A DNA stretch of 64,000 nucleotides, from the NCBI GenBank assembly GCA_040882255.1, contig JBBEBP010000011.1, positions 186,001-250,000 on the forward strand, read 5' to 3'. Position 1 is the stretch's first letter; every line of letters starts with the position of its first letter. Under the pieces are notes generated by a model. That model saw nothing but the letters and a program-made list of their open reading frames with translations, did not search any database and was not told the DNA's origin. The position numbers were made by a program, and so were the translations under genes. This DNA is from PWQG01 sp040882255 (lineage in GTDB: Bacteria > Pseudomonadota > Gammaproteobacteria > Pseudomonadales > Pseudohongiellaceae). Positions 46,104 to 54,867 of the stretch are shown one piece after another.

Positions 46104-46561
46104 AGTTCCGTCGCCGCCAACGCGAGGAGCCGGCCATCAACCTGACCGCCCTAATTGATGTGGTATTCCTGCTGCTGATTTTCTTTATGGTCACCACCAC
46201 CTTCAACCGGGAGACCCGACTGGCGGTCAATCTGCCGGAAGCGGATGCTGAAGCGGCGGAGGCGGTACCGGATCAACTGGAGATCGCCGTGGATGCGGAA
46301 GGACGCTATGCGGTAAACGGCCGGCTGCTGGTCGATCGTCAACCCGGCACACTGCAGCGTGCACTGGAGGAAGTATCCGGCAATAACCGTGAGGTGCCGG
46401 TGGTACTGGTTGCCGATGCCGATGCAACACACCAGTCCGTGGTCACCGCCATGGATGTGCTTGGACAGGCCGGGTTCAGCCGCCTCAGTATCGCCACGCG
46501 CCAGAACGCCGAAGATGAGACCGGTGACAATCCCGGTTCTACCGCATCGGACAGGGAGTAG
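46100..46561 (+). CDS. exbD: ExbD/TolR-family protein
   Basis: Single helix after a basic N-terminus (LTALIDVVFLLLIFFMV), with the essential Asp of the family, then a periplasmic domain. GTG start overlapping the exbB stop. 153 aa. The exbBD pair in this genomic position is separate from the tol-pal TolQR and its driven partner is not known. Only 5 bp separate it from msbA. Confidence 0.92.
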   Translation: MKFRRRQREEPAINLTALIDVVFLLLIFFMVTTTFNRETRLAVNLPEADAEAAEAVPDQLEIAVDAEGRYAVNGRLLVDRQPGTLQRALEEVSGNNREVPVVLVADADATHQSVVTAMDVLGQAGFSRLSIATRQNAEDETGDNPGSTASDRE

Positions 46562-46566
46562 GAGAC

Positions 46567-48363
46567 GTGGAAAGGGAACCCGCCATCGCGCCGTTGTCAG
46601 ACAGTGGTATGCGAATCTACCGGCGTCTGCTGGCCTACGTGCTGCCTCACAGTGGTATGTTCGCCATCTGTCTGTTGGGGTATGCCATTTTTGCCGCCAG
46701 CAGCCCGGCCACCGCAGCCTGGCTGGGCTGGACCATCGACCAGGTGGAGGCGCGCAACCCCGATGCGCGCATCCTGGCACCTGTTCTGTGTGTGCTTATC
46801 GTGTTCATGCGGGGAGTGGGCGGATTCCTGGGTGGTTATTCACTGGAGTATGTAGCCAATCATGTGATCCATCGCCTCCGGATACAGGTGGTGGATCAGC
46901 TGCTGGCGTTGCCGGTAGGTTTCTACGACGGTCAGACGGTCGGGCGGCTGGTCTCCAAGGTCACCTATGATGTGATGCAGATCAAGGGCGCGGCCACCAA
47001 CGCCATCACCATCCTGCTGCGCGAGGGGTTGACTGTCATCGGGCTGTTGATCGCCCTTTTCTGGACCAACTGGCGCCTTAGTCTGATTTTCCTGCTGGTG
47101 GCTCCCGGCGTCGGCTGGGTGGTTTATCTGGCGACATCCCGATACCGGAAGTACAGCCGGCAGATGCAGGACTCCATGGGTGATGTCACCCAGATCACCA
47201 ACGAGTCCATCAAGGGACAACGGGTCATCCGTACCTTCAATGCCACTGGCTATGTGGCCCAGCGATTCACCCGCGCCAGCGAGCAGAATCGTCGGCAGAA
47301 CATGAAAATGGTGCTCACCGAGGCCACCGCCACGCCGTTGATCCAGTTGCTGGTCAGCGTGGCGATGGCGGCGCTGATCTGGTTCGCCATGTCGCCGGAT
47401 ATTCTCGCCAATACCTCGGCCGGTGAGCTGGTGACATTCCTGACCCTGGCGGGGCTTCTGGCCAAACCGCTGCGGCAACTGTCTGGCGTCAACGCGGTAA
47501 TTCAGCGGGGTATCGCCGCCGCAGACAGCATATTCGGTCTGCTCGATGAAGAACGCGAACGCGATACCGGAACCCGCCGCGTCAGGCGGGCCAGGGGAGC
47601 GGTGAGTTTCCGTGATGTGCATTTTGCCTATCAACCGGACGAGCCTGTTATCGACGGCATTTCGCTGGACGTTGAACCGGGCCAGTCGGTGGCGCTGGTG
47701 GGCCGCAGCGGCAGTGGCAAGTCGACACTGGTCAGTCTGTTGCCGCGATTCTACGATCCGCTGTCCGGACAGGTTCTGCTGGATGGTGTGGACCTGCGCG
47801 ATTATCGCCTGTCGGATCTACGGCGCCAGATTGCCCTGGTGTCACAGGAAGTGGTGTTGTTTGACGGGACGGTGGCCGAGAACATCGCCTATGGTTATGA
47901 CGAGGAACTCGATGAAGAGAAAGTCATTGCCGCCGCCCGCAACGCCCACGCCATGGATTTCATCGAGGCACTGGAGAAAGGAATACACAGTCAGGTGGGG
48001 GAGGGTGGCTCCCGGCTGTCGGGTGGACAACGTCAGCGTATCGCCATTGCCCGCGCTTTTCTGAAAGATGCGCCGCTGCTGATCCTGGACGAGGCCACTT
48101 CGGCGCTGGATTCTGAATCCGAGCAGCATATACAGGCGGCACTGAATACCCTGATGCGTGGCCGCACAACCTTTGTGATCGCTCACCGCCTGTCCACCAT
48201 CGAGAATGCGGACCGGATACTGGTGATGGATGAAGGCAGGATTGCCGAGTCGGGCACCCACCGGGAACTGCTGGAGCAGGGCAGTCATTACGCACGGCTC
48301 CATCGGATGCAGTTTAACGAGGGGGAGCCGGATGGGGCCGGAGCCGGCGATGCTTCTGGTTAA
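46567..48363 (+). CDS. msbA: Lipid A flippase MsbA
   Basis: Homodimeric ABC exporter flipping lipid A-core across the inner membrane. Six N-terminal helices (~20-320), Walker A GRSGSGKST, Q-loop VSQEVVLFD, signature LSGGQRQR and Walker B LLILDEATSALDSES are present. The GTG start has AGGAG just upstream. 598 aa. Downstream lpxK (overlap) makes Kdo2-lipid A precursor, so the pair links lipid A synthesis and export as in E. coli. Confidence 0.95.
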   Translation: MEREPAIAPLSDSGMRIYRRLLAYVLPHSGMFAICLLGYAIFAASSPATAAWLGWTIDQVEARNPDARILAPVLCVLIVFMRGVGGFLGGYSLEYVANHVIHRLRIQVVDQLLALPVGFYDGQTVGRLVSKVTYDVMQIKGAATNAITILLREGLTVIGLLIALFWTNWRLSLIFLLVAPGVGWVVYLATSRYRKYSRQMQDSMGDVTQITNESIKGQRVIRTFNATGYVAQRFTRASEQNRRQNMKMVLTEATATPLIQLLVSVAMAALIWFAMSPDILANTSAGELVTFLTLAGLLAKPLRQLSGVNAVIQRGIAAADSIFGLLDEERERDTGTRRVRRARGAVSFRDVHFAYQPDEPVIDGISLDVEPGQSVALVGRSGSGKSTLVSLLPRFYDPLSGQVLLDGVDLRDYRLSDLRRQIALVSQEVVLFDGTVAENIAYGYDEELDEEKVIAAARNAHAMDFIEALEKGIHSQVGEGGSRLSGGQRQRIAIARAFLKDAPLLILDEATSALDSESEQHIQAALNTLMRGRTTFVIAHRLSTIENADRILVMDEGRIAESGTHRELLEQGSHYARLHRMQFNEGEPDGAGAGDASG

Positions 48364-49363
48364 TGCCTGGTATCGTGGCTCGCCATGGCTGCGGTTGCTA
48401 CAGCCCCTGGCGGCCGGATTCGGATGGTTTTCCCGTCGGCGCCGTCGCCGGTTGCTTGCCGGGCAGCGCGATCTGCCTTTGCCGATGATTGTGGTTGGTA
48501 ATATCACGGTGGGAGGGACCGGTAAAACGCCGGTCGTGCTGGGTCTGGCGCAGGCGCTGCAGGCCGCTGGCTACAGGCCGGGCATTGTCACGCGCGGTTA
48601 CGGCGCCAGACCCACCACCTTGCCCTGGCCGGTGAAGGAGAATGATGATCCGCAGCAGGCGGGAGACGAACCCCTGTTGCTGGCCCGCCGCAGTGGTCTG
48701 CCCGTAGTGCTGGATCCGGACCGCTGCCGCGCGGTCCGGCACCTGGCGGAGCATACGGACTGCGATGTTATCATCAGTGATGACGGGCTCCAGCACTATG
48801 CCATGGCCCGTCTTGCGGAAATTGTGGTGGTGGACGGGCGTCGGGGCCTGGGAAATGCCCGCCTGCTACCGGCGGGTCCATTACGGGAGTCCGCACAACG
48901 TCTGCGCGAGGTGGACGCCGTGCTGGTCAACGGAGAGCCTGGCAGGGACGTGGTCAGGCAGCTGGATGGCAGCGGCTGGCAGAGTATGACGCTGACCCCG
49001 CGAGCCTGGGTCAACCTGCGGGATGGTCGGCGGCTGGCGCCCGATGCACTGCAGAATACGAACAGCATGGTGGCGACGGCCGGGATCGGCCACCCGGAAC
49101 GCTTTTTCACGCTGCTGCGGTCTCTGGGGTATACGGCCGAGTGGCATCCGTTTCCGGATCATCACCACTTCCGGCGGGAGGATCTGGCCTTTGCCGCAGA
49201 CCGCACACTGGTGATGACGGAGAAGGACGCTGTCAAGTGCCGGGAATGGGCGGAAGCGGACTGGTGGTACCTGGAAGTGGCGGTGGTGCTGCCGGACGAG
49301 GTGTTACAGACCGTGCAGGGGCGGCTGCGCGAGTGGGCCGCAGCCCGAACGGATGACCGATGA
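48332..49363 (+). CDS. lpxK: Tetraacyldisaccharide 4'-kinase
   Basis: Phosphorylates the 4' position of the lipid A disaccharide precursor at the inner membrane. P-loop GNITVGGTGKTP (residues ~59-70) and the ISDDGLQHY catalytic motif are typical, as is MTEKDAVKC near the C-terminus. ATG 48332, with GAGGGGGAG 5 nt before it, lies inside msbA; ATG 48350 is an alternative. About 343 aa. Confidence 0.94.
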   Translation: MGPEPAMLLVNAWYRGSPWLRLLQPLAAGFGWFSRRRRRRLLAGQRDLPLPMIVVGNITVGGTGKTPVVLGLAQALQAAGYRPGIVTRGYGARPTTLPWPVKENDDPQQAGDEPLLLARRSGLPVVLDPDRCRAVRHLAEHTDCDVIISDDGLQHYAMARLAEIVVVDGRRGLGNARLLPAGPLRESAQRLREVDAVLVNGEPGRDVVRQLDGSGWQSMTLTPRAWVNLRDGRRLAPDALQNTNSMVATAGIGHPERFFTLLRSLGYTAEWHPFPDHHHFRREDLAFAADRTLVMTEKDAVKCREWAEADWWYLEVAVVLPDEVLQTVQGRLREWAAARTDDR

Positions 49364-49385
49364 CGGATACAGGTGAGGTGAGCGG

Positions 49386-49574
49386 ATGGACCGCAGGTTG
49401 TTAAGTATTCTGGTATGCCCGGTGTGCAAGGGCGGACTCAAGTATGATCGCGAGCAGGGCGAGCTGCTGTGCTTCGGTGACTCGCTCGCGTACCCGGTGC
49501 GGGACGGCATTCCGGTGATGCTGGAGGAAGAGGCCCGGATCATGAGTCCGCAGGAGAAAGAGGCGCGCCGATGA
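49386..49574 (+). CDS. ycaR: Trm112/YcaR-family zinc-ribbon protein
   Basis: A 62 aa protein with CPVCKGGL and LLCFGDSLAYPVRDGIPVML, the bacterial UPF0434/Trm112-like family. Eukaryotic Trm112 activates methyltransferases; the bacterial role is not established. It sits between lpxK and kdsB as in Pseudomonas and E. coli and overlaps kdsB by 4 bp. Confidence 0.92.
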   Translation: MDRRLLSILVCPVCKGGLKYDREQGELLCFGDSLAYPVRDGIPVMLEEEARIMSPQEKEARR

Positions 49575-50311
49575 GCTTCACGGTCGTCATCCCGGCTCGT
49601 TATGCATCGACACGCCTGCCCGGTAAGCCGTTGCTGGACATTGCCGGTTGGCCCATGATCCGTCATGTCCATGAACAGGCACGCCGCAGCGCAGCCGAAG
49701 CAGTGTATATCGCCACTGACGATCAACGGGTGGCTGATGCCGCTCTGGCTTTCACGGACCGGGTGGTGATGACGGCAACGCAACACCAGTCCGGTACGGA
49801 CCGGGTTGAAGAGGTCAGCCGCCTTGTGGGCCTGGGTGACCGGGAGATTGTTGTCAACGTGCAGGGAGACGAACCCCTGATCGCCCCGGAGCTGATCAAC
49901 CAGGTGGCGATGGATCTCGATGCCCATTCCGACGCGGGAATCAGTTCACTGTATGAGCCGTTGGCTGAGGGTGAATCCCCGGACGACCCTGACCTGGTCA
50001 AGGTGGTGACCGACCCTGAAGGCTATGCACTGTATTTCAGCCGCAGTGCCGTGCCCTGGCAAAGCCCGGGAGCCGATGGGCTGTCGGTCTGTCAGCGGCA
50101 TATCGGCATCTATGCCTACCGCGTATCGACATTACGGCGCTTCGTGCAGTGGCCGCCGGCCATGCTGGAGCAGGCCGAGCGACTCGAACAACTGCGTGCC
50201 CTGGTCCATGGGGTACGGATTCACATGAGCGCGGCCTGTGTCCCGTCCGCTGGTGGAGTCGACACCGAGGCGGATTTGCGGCGTGTCAGGTCGTTGTTCA
50301 GCGCCAGGTGA
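49571..50311 (+). CDS. kdsB: CMP-Kdo synthetase
   Basis: Activates 3-deoxy-manno-octulosonate with CTP for lipopolysaccharide inner core synthesis. IPARYASTRLPGKPL nucleotide motif at the N-terminus and NVQGDEPLI metal motif are present, as is the CQRHIGIYAYR block. 246 aa. The ATG overlaps the ycaR stop. Confidence 0.96.
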   Translation: MSFTVVIPARYASTRLPGKPLLDIAGWPMIRHVHEQARRSAAEAVYIATDDQRVADAALAFTDRVVMTATQHQSGTDRVEEVSRLVGLGDREIVVNVQGDEPLIAPELINQVAMDLDAHSDAGISSLYEPLAEGESPDDPDLVKVVTDPEGYALYFSRSAVPWQSPGADGLSVCQRHIGIYAYRVSTLRRFVQWPPAMLEQAERLEQLRALVHGVRIHMSAACVPSAGGVDTEADLRRVRSLFSAR

Positions 50312-50341
50312 CCCATCCTTCAGGAAGGAGAGAAACGGATC

Positions 50342-50833
50342 ATGAATGACGACAAGCCATTGCGGGTATTGATGGTCTGCCTGGGTAATATATGCCGATC
50401 GCCCACGGCGCACGCCGTCATGCAACGACGGCTGGAGCAGGCCGGGCTCGCCGGGGCCATTGAAGTCGATTCTGCGGGCACGGGTGACTACCACATCGGC
50501 AAGCCACCGGACGTGCGGGCACAACAGGCCGCCAGCGAGAGAGGCTATGACCTGTCCGCACTTCGCGCCCGGCAACTGGTGCCTGAAGATTTCGAGCAGT
50601 TTGACTGCCTGCTGGCGATGGACCTGAGCAATCTGGAACACATGATCCGGATGGCTTCGGGGGAACAGCTGTCGAAAATCCATCTGATGCTTTCTCCGTT
50701 GGGCCCCGACCGCGAAGTGCCGGACCCCTACTATGGTGGAGAGGACGGTTTCGGAGAAGTGCTGGACCTGGTGGAAGAGGCCTGTGACTACTGGTTGGAG
50801 GAGTTCCGGCGACAGCTGGAGCAGCGGCACTGA
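50342..50833 (+). CDS. Low-molecular-weight protein-tyrosine phosphatase
   Basis: P-loop CLGNICRS (Cys13, Arg19) and the catalytic Asp in VPDPYYGG identify an active LMW-PTP. 163 aa. The same gene sits between kdsB and murB in Pseudomonas; a partner tyrosine kinase is not seen here, so the substrate is open. GGAAGGAG-like sequence precedes the ATG. Confidence 0.92.
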   Translation: MNDDKPLRVLMVCLGNICRSPTAHAVMQRRLEQAGLAGAIEVDSAGTGDYHIGKPPDVRAQQAASERGYDLSALRARQLVPEDFEQFDCLLAMDLSNLEHMIRMASGEQLSKIHLMLSPLGPDREVPDPYYGGEDGFGEVLDLVEEACDYWLEEFRRQLEQRH

Positions 50834-50834
50834 G

Positions 50835-51866
50835 GTGTTGTCCGTCGAAGCTGACAAGGATCTGTGCGGCGCGACCACGTTTGGCGTGCCGGCGCGTTGC
50901 GAGTATTACGCGCAGGCGGATTCGGTGGAGACGTTACGGGATGCGATCGGCCTGGCGCGTACCAGGGGTCTCTCCTGGCGGGTTTTGGGGGAAGGCAGCA
51001 ATGTTCTGCTGACTGGCAATGTACCGGGCATGATCATCCGTATCGCCATTCCCGGTATCCGCTTCGAATCAGTGGGCGATGATTCATTTCTGATCCGGGC
51101 CGGCGCGGGTGTCAACTGGCACACCCTGGTCCGGACCTGTCTTGATCGGGATTTGTACGGTCTTGAGAATCTGGCATTGATTCCCGGTAGCGTGGGCGCC
51201 GCTCCCGTCCAGAACATCGGGGCGTATGGTGTGGAGCTGTCGGACCTGTTCGAGTCCGTCGAGGTGCTGGATGGCGTGACAGGGCAGCTACGCACGCTGT
51301 ATGCCGATGACTGCCGGTTCGGGTATCGCGACAGTGTGTTCAAACAGGAACTGGCGGGCCGCTACGTGGTCACGCAACTGGCTGTGCGTCTGTCCACCGT
51401 GCCTGATCCGGTATTGCGGTATCCGGCGCTGACTGCCGCTCTCGCCGAGCACGACCTGACGCCGACACCGCGCCATGTGTTTGATGCTGTCTGTGCGATC
51501 CGGCGCAGCAAGTTGCCCGATCCGGAGAGAATCGGCAATGCCGGCAGTTTCTTCCGTAATCCGGTACTGAGCCGGGCACGCTACGGTGCATTGCAGGAGC
51601 GGCTGCAGTCCCGTCATGGCGCGTTGCCGTTCTTTCCCGTGCCGGGCAGCGATGCGGTGAAGGTGCCGGCGGCCTGGTTGATCGAACAGGCGGGCTGGAA
51701 AGGGTTCCGGGACGGTGACGCAGGCGTGCATGACCGGCAGGCGCTGGTGCTGGTCAATCATGGCCGCGCCACGGGAGAAGAGATCGCCCGTCTTGCCCGG
51801 CGTATTGCCGATGATGTGGCCGAACAGTTCGACGTGAGGCTGGAACCGGAGGTGAGGATCCTGTGA
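50835..51866 (+). CDS. murB: UDP-N-acetylenolpyruvoylglucosamine reductase
   Basis: NADPH/FAD enzyme making UDP-MurNAc in peptidoglycan synthesis. FAD-binding VLGEGSNVLLTG and LIPGSVGAAPVQNIGAYG are present; the catalytic Ser is in NAGSFFRNP; it is the E. coli-like type I enzyme by length (343 aa) and the conserved KLPDPERIGNAGSFF segment. GTG start 1 bp after the phosphatase stop; the longer frame runs through that gene and is not credible. Overlaps uvrC by 4 bp. Confidence 0.94.
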   Translation: MLSVEADKDLCGATTFGVPARCEYYAQADSVETLRDAIGLARTRGLSWRVLGEGSNVLLTGNVPGMIIRIAIPGIRFESVGDDSFLIRAGAGVNWHTLVRTCLDRDLYGLENLALIPGSVGAAPVQNIGAYGVELSDLFESVEVLDGVTGQLRTLYADDCRFGYRDSVFKQELAGRYVVTQLAVRLSTVPDPVLRYPALTAALAEHDLTPTPRHVFDAVCAIRRSKLPDPERIGNAGSFFRNPVLSRARYGALQERLQSRHGALPFFPVPGSDAVKVPAAWLIEQAGWKGFRDGDAGVHDRQALVLVNHGRATGEEIARLARRIADDVAEQFDVRLEPEVRIL

Positions 51867-53728
51867 GCCGCGATGCGCCTTTCGATCACCGTCAGCTGCT
51901 GCAGGGCATGACCGGGCGCCCCGGGGTCTACCAGATGCTGGACAGTGAGGGCAGCGTGCTCTACGTCGGCAAGGCGCGCAACCTCAAACGCCGGGTCAGC
52001 AACTATTTCCGGGCCTCGGGCCTGGATACCAAGACCATGGCCATGGTGTCCAGGATCGCCGATATCGAGGTGACGGTCACCGCCAGTGAGACCGAGGCGC
52101 TGCTGCTTGAGCAGAACCTGATCAAGAAATTACGTCCGCCCTACAACATCCAGCTGCGCGACGACAAATCCTACCCCTACATCATGCTTACCGATCGGGA
52201 CCAGTACCCGCGGCTGGCTTTCTACCGGGGCAGCCGCCGGCGCGATGCCTCGTTTTTCGGGCCGTATCCCAGTGCCAGCGCGGTACGCGAGACGCTGGCC
52301 ATTCTGCAGAAGGTGTTCCGGCTGCGCCAGTGCGAGGACAGCTACTTCCGGAACCGGTCCCGGCCCTGTCTGCAGTACCAGATCGATCGCTGCACGGCGC
52401 CGTGCGTGGACTTCATCTCCCCGGAAGAGTACGCCGAGGACGTGCATTTCACCGGGCTGTTCCTGGAGGGCAGGAGCGACACGTTGATCGAGGAACTGTC
52501 CGTCCGGATGGAGCGCAAGTCTGCAGCGCTCGATTTCGAGGGGGCGGCCCGTATCCGCGACCAGATCACGGATCTGCGCCGCATACAGGATCAGCAATCC
52601 GTCGCCGGAACCCGGGGTGATGCCGATGTGCTGGCGGCGGTGATGGAATCCGGCCATGCCTGCGTGCACTGCGTGTTTATCCGCAGTGGCCGGGTGATTG
52701 GCAGCAAGAATTTTTTCCCCACCGACCGCCTGGCCACGGATGCGTCCATGTTGCTGCCCGCCTTCATTGCCCAGTACTACATACAGGAAGGCAACGCCGG
52801 CAATGTGCCGGCAGAGCTACTCGTCAGTCCGCCCTTCGATGGCCGTGATGCGCTGGAGCCGGCCCTGGCCCGGATTGCCGGCCGACGGGTGCAGATCCGC
52901 ACGGCGGTGCGTTCGCAGCGCGCACGCTGGCTGGAGATGGCGAGGGCCAGTGCTGAACAGGGGCTGCAGGGGCTGGTCAATGATAAAAGGCAGGTACACC
53001 AGCGTTTCGCCGATCTGCAGGAAGCGCTGTCGCTGAATGAGGCGCCGCAGCGCATCGAGTGCTTTGATATCAGTCACACCCAGGGCGAAAGCACGGTGGC
53101 CTCCTGCGTGGTGTTCGATGTCAATGGGGCGCGCAAGTCCGATTACCGGCGCTACAATATCGAGGATATTGCGGCGGGCGATGACTATGCCGCGATGGAA
53201 CAGGCCCTGCGCCGCCGCTTCCGGCCGCCGGAGCAGGGCGAGCGGGAAGCGCGCACCATACCGGATATCCTGTTGATCGACGGTGGCAAAGGACAACTGG
53301 GCATGGCACGGGATGTGTTACAGGCCTGCCAGCAGGAAGAGGCCCGTCTGCATGATGTCCTGTTGATCGGTATCGCCAAGGGCATCAGCCGCAAGGCCGG
53401 CCAGGAAACGCTGTTTCTGGCCACCGGTGAACATTTCCGGGAAATCGCACTGCGCGAGACTTCACCGGCCCTGCACCTGCTGCAGCAGGTACGTGACGAG
53501 GCGCATCGCTTCGCCATCACCGGTCACCGGGCCAGGCGCGCGAAGACCAGGAACCGTTCGCCCCTGGAAGACATACCGGGGCTTGGTCCGAAGCGCCGTC
53601 AGGCGCTACTGCGCTACTTCGGGGGGCAGGTGGGGCTGCGCAAGGCCAGCGAGACGCAGATTACGCGTGTGACGGGCATCAGCAAAAAACTGGCCGCTGA
53701 CATTTATGCCGCCCTGCACAACGGGTAG
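51863..53728 (+). CDS. uvrC: UvrABC excinuclease subunit C
   Basis: Makes both incisions in nucleotide excision repair. An N-terminal GIY-YIG domain (GVYQML ... LYVGKARNLKRR, residues ~18-45) precedes a UVR helical domain (~205-240), the RNase-H-like endonuclease domain (ECFDISHTQGES and LLIDGGKGQL) and a C-terminal helix-hairpin-helix pair (~570-618). 621 aa. GTG start overlaps murB. The neighbour uvrY/gacA found beside uvrC in many gammaproteobacteria is absent. Confidence 0.96.
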   Translation: MSRDAPFDHRQLLQGMTGRPGVYQMLDSEGSVLYVGKARNLKRRVSNYFRASGLDTKTMAMVSRIADIEVTVTASETEALLLEQNLIKKLRPPYNIQLRDDKSYPYIMLTDRDQYPRLAFYRGSRRRDASFFGPYPSASAVRETLAILQKVFRLRQCEDSYFRNRSRPCLQYQIDRCTAPCVDFISPEEYAEDVHFTGLFLEGRSDTLIEELSVRMERKSAALDFEGAARIRDQITDLRRIQDQQSVAGTRGDADVLAAVMESGHACVHCVFIRSGRVIGSKNFFPTDRLATDASMLLPAFIAQYYIQEGNAGNVPAELLVSPPFDGRDALEPALARIAGRRVQIRTAVRSQRARWLEMARASAEQGLQGLVNDKRQVHQRFADLQEALSLNEAPQRIECFDISHTQGESTVASCVVFDVNGARKSDYRRYNIEDIAAGDDYAAMEQALRRRFRPPEQGEREARTIPDILLIDGGKGQLGMARDVLQACQQEEARLHDVLLIGIAKGISRKAGQETLFLATGEHFREIALRETSPALHLLQQVRDEAHRFAITGHRARRAKTRNRSPLEDIPGLGPKRRQALLRYFGGQVGLRKASETQITRVTGISKKLAADIYAALHNG

Positions 53729-53758
53729 AATGGGTTCCCGCAAGAGAGAGAGCGCTGC

Positions 53759-54310
53759 ATGAACATCGCCAACACTGTCACCATCATCCGGGTATTGCTG
53801 GTTCCCCTGGTCGTACTGCTGTATTACGCGCCGTTGCAGGGCAGCGAGTGGCTGGCAGCCGGTCTGTTTGGCATTGCCAGCCTGACCGACTGGCTGGATG
53901 GTTATCTGGCGCGGCGACTGGACCAGGCTTCGTCATTTGGCGCGTTCCTGGACCCGGTGGCTGACAAGCTGCTGGTGGTCTCGGCACTGGTACTGATTGC
54001 CGCCAACTACCCCGGTCCCTGGTTCGTCCTGCCCATTGCCCTGATCATTGCCCGGGAAGTGTTCGTCTCCGCGCTGCGGGAGTGGATGGCCAGCGTCAAC
54101 CAGCGCGATGCGGTGGCGGTAGGGTACATCGGCAAGGTCAAGACCACGGTCCAGATGATCGCGATCATCGTCCTTCTGGCTGCCTCTCCGGATTGGCCCT
54201 GGCCGGTACTGTGGGCCGGCTATGTACTGCTGTACCTGGCGGCTTTCTTCAGTGTCTGGTCGATGTGGAGCTACCTGCGCAAGGCCCTGCCGGTGCTGGG
54301 ATTGAAGTAG
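53759..54310 (+). CDS. pgsA: Phosphatidylglycerophosphate synthase
   Basis: Transfers phosphatidyl from CDP-diacylglycerol to glycerol-3-phosphate in the inner membrane. The CDP-alcohol phosphotransferase motif is complete: DWLDGYLARRLDQASSFGAF then LDPVADK. Four to five helices in 183 aa. AGAGAGAG-like purines precede the ATG. It lies 30 bp after uvrC; a TAGAAT hexamer (53726-53731) overlaps the uvrC stop, without a good -35. Confidence 0.95.
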   Translation: MNIANTVTIIRVLLVPLVVLLYYAPLQGSEWLAAGLFGIASLTDWLDGYLARRLDQASSFGAFLDPVADKLLVVSALVLIAANYPGPWFVLPIALIIAREVFVSALREWMASVNQRDAVAVGYIGKVKTTVQMIAIIVLLAASPDWPWPVLWAGYVLLYLAAFFSVWSMWSYLRKALPVLGLK

Positions 54311-54386
54311 TGTAATGGTCTCGCACAGATCCATTTCGCTTACCCGGAATTTTCCGGAAGAGCCGGAAAAAGCCTACTCTGAACGC

Positions 54387-54414
54387 TTGACATCCCGGCG
54401 AATGGCATTAGAAT
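54387..54414 (+). promoter_or_regulatory. tRNA operon promoter
   Basis: Consensus -35 TTGACA (54387-54392), 16 bp spacer, TAGAAT (54409-54414), then a GC-rich discriminator, as expected for a stable-RNA promoter. It lies 48 bp before tRNA-Gly. Confidence 0.8.
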
Positions 54415-54461
54415 AGGCGCCTCTTTCAGACGACGTGAATGCGCGTCTGCGGAGAGACAGA

Positions 54462-54537
<76 letters not shown>

Positions 54538-54613
54538 ATTTTTCATGCCGCAGGTCACCAGTGATGACCGTTACTGAGGCTGCCTGGCTGCCAGGTGAAG
54601 ATGGCACGTTTCA

Positions 54614-54687
54614 GGCTGGGTGGCAGAGTGGTCATGCAGCGGACTGCAACTCCGCGTACGCCGGTTCGATTCCGACCCCAGCCTCCA
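54614..54687 (+). tRNA. tRNA-Cys (GCA)
   Basis: 74 nt, acceptor GGCTGGG/CCCAGCC, anticodon GCA at 54646-54648, TTCGATT T-loop, encoded CCA. Equivalent to E. coli cysT. Confidence 0.97.
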
Positions 54688-54757
54688 CTTTTCCCGGCCC
54701 ACACCTCTTCGGCCTCATCGATTTGTCCGGTGCCTCCCGAGGGTGCCAGATCCTCCT

Positions 54758-54844
54758 GCCCGGGTGGCGAAATTGGTAGACGCAAGGGACTTAAAATCCC
54801 TCGGTGGCAACACCGTACCGGTTCGATTCCGGTCCCGGGCACCA
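54758..54844 (+). tRNA. tRNA-Leu (TAA)
   Basis: 87 nt class II tRNA with long variable arm, acceptor GCCCGGG/CCCGGGC, anticodon TAA at 54792-54794, encoded CCA. Equivalent to E. coli leuZ. Ends 23 bp before the convergent aceA stop. Confidence 0.97.
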
Positions 54845-54867
54845 ATAAAATCAATGCCTTGATGCCG

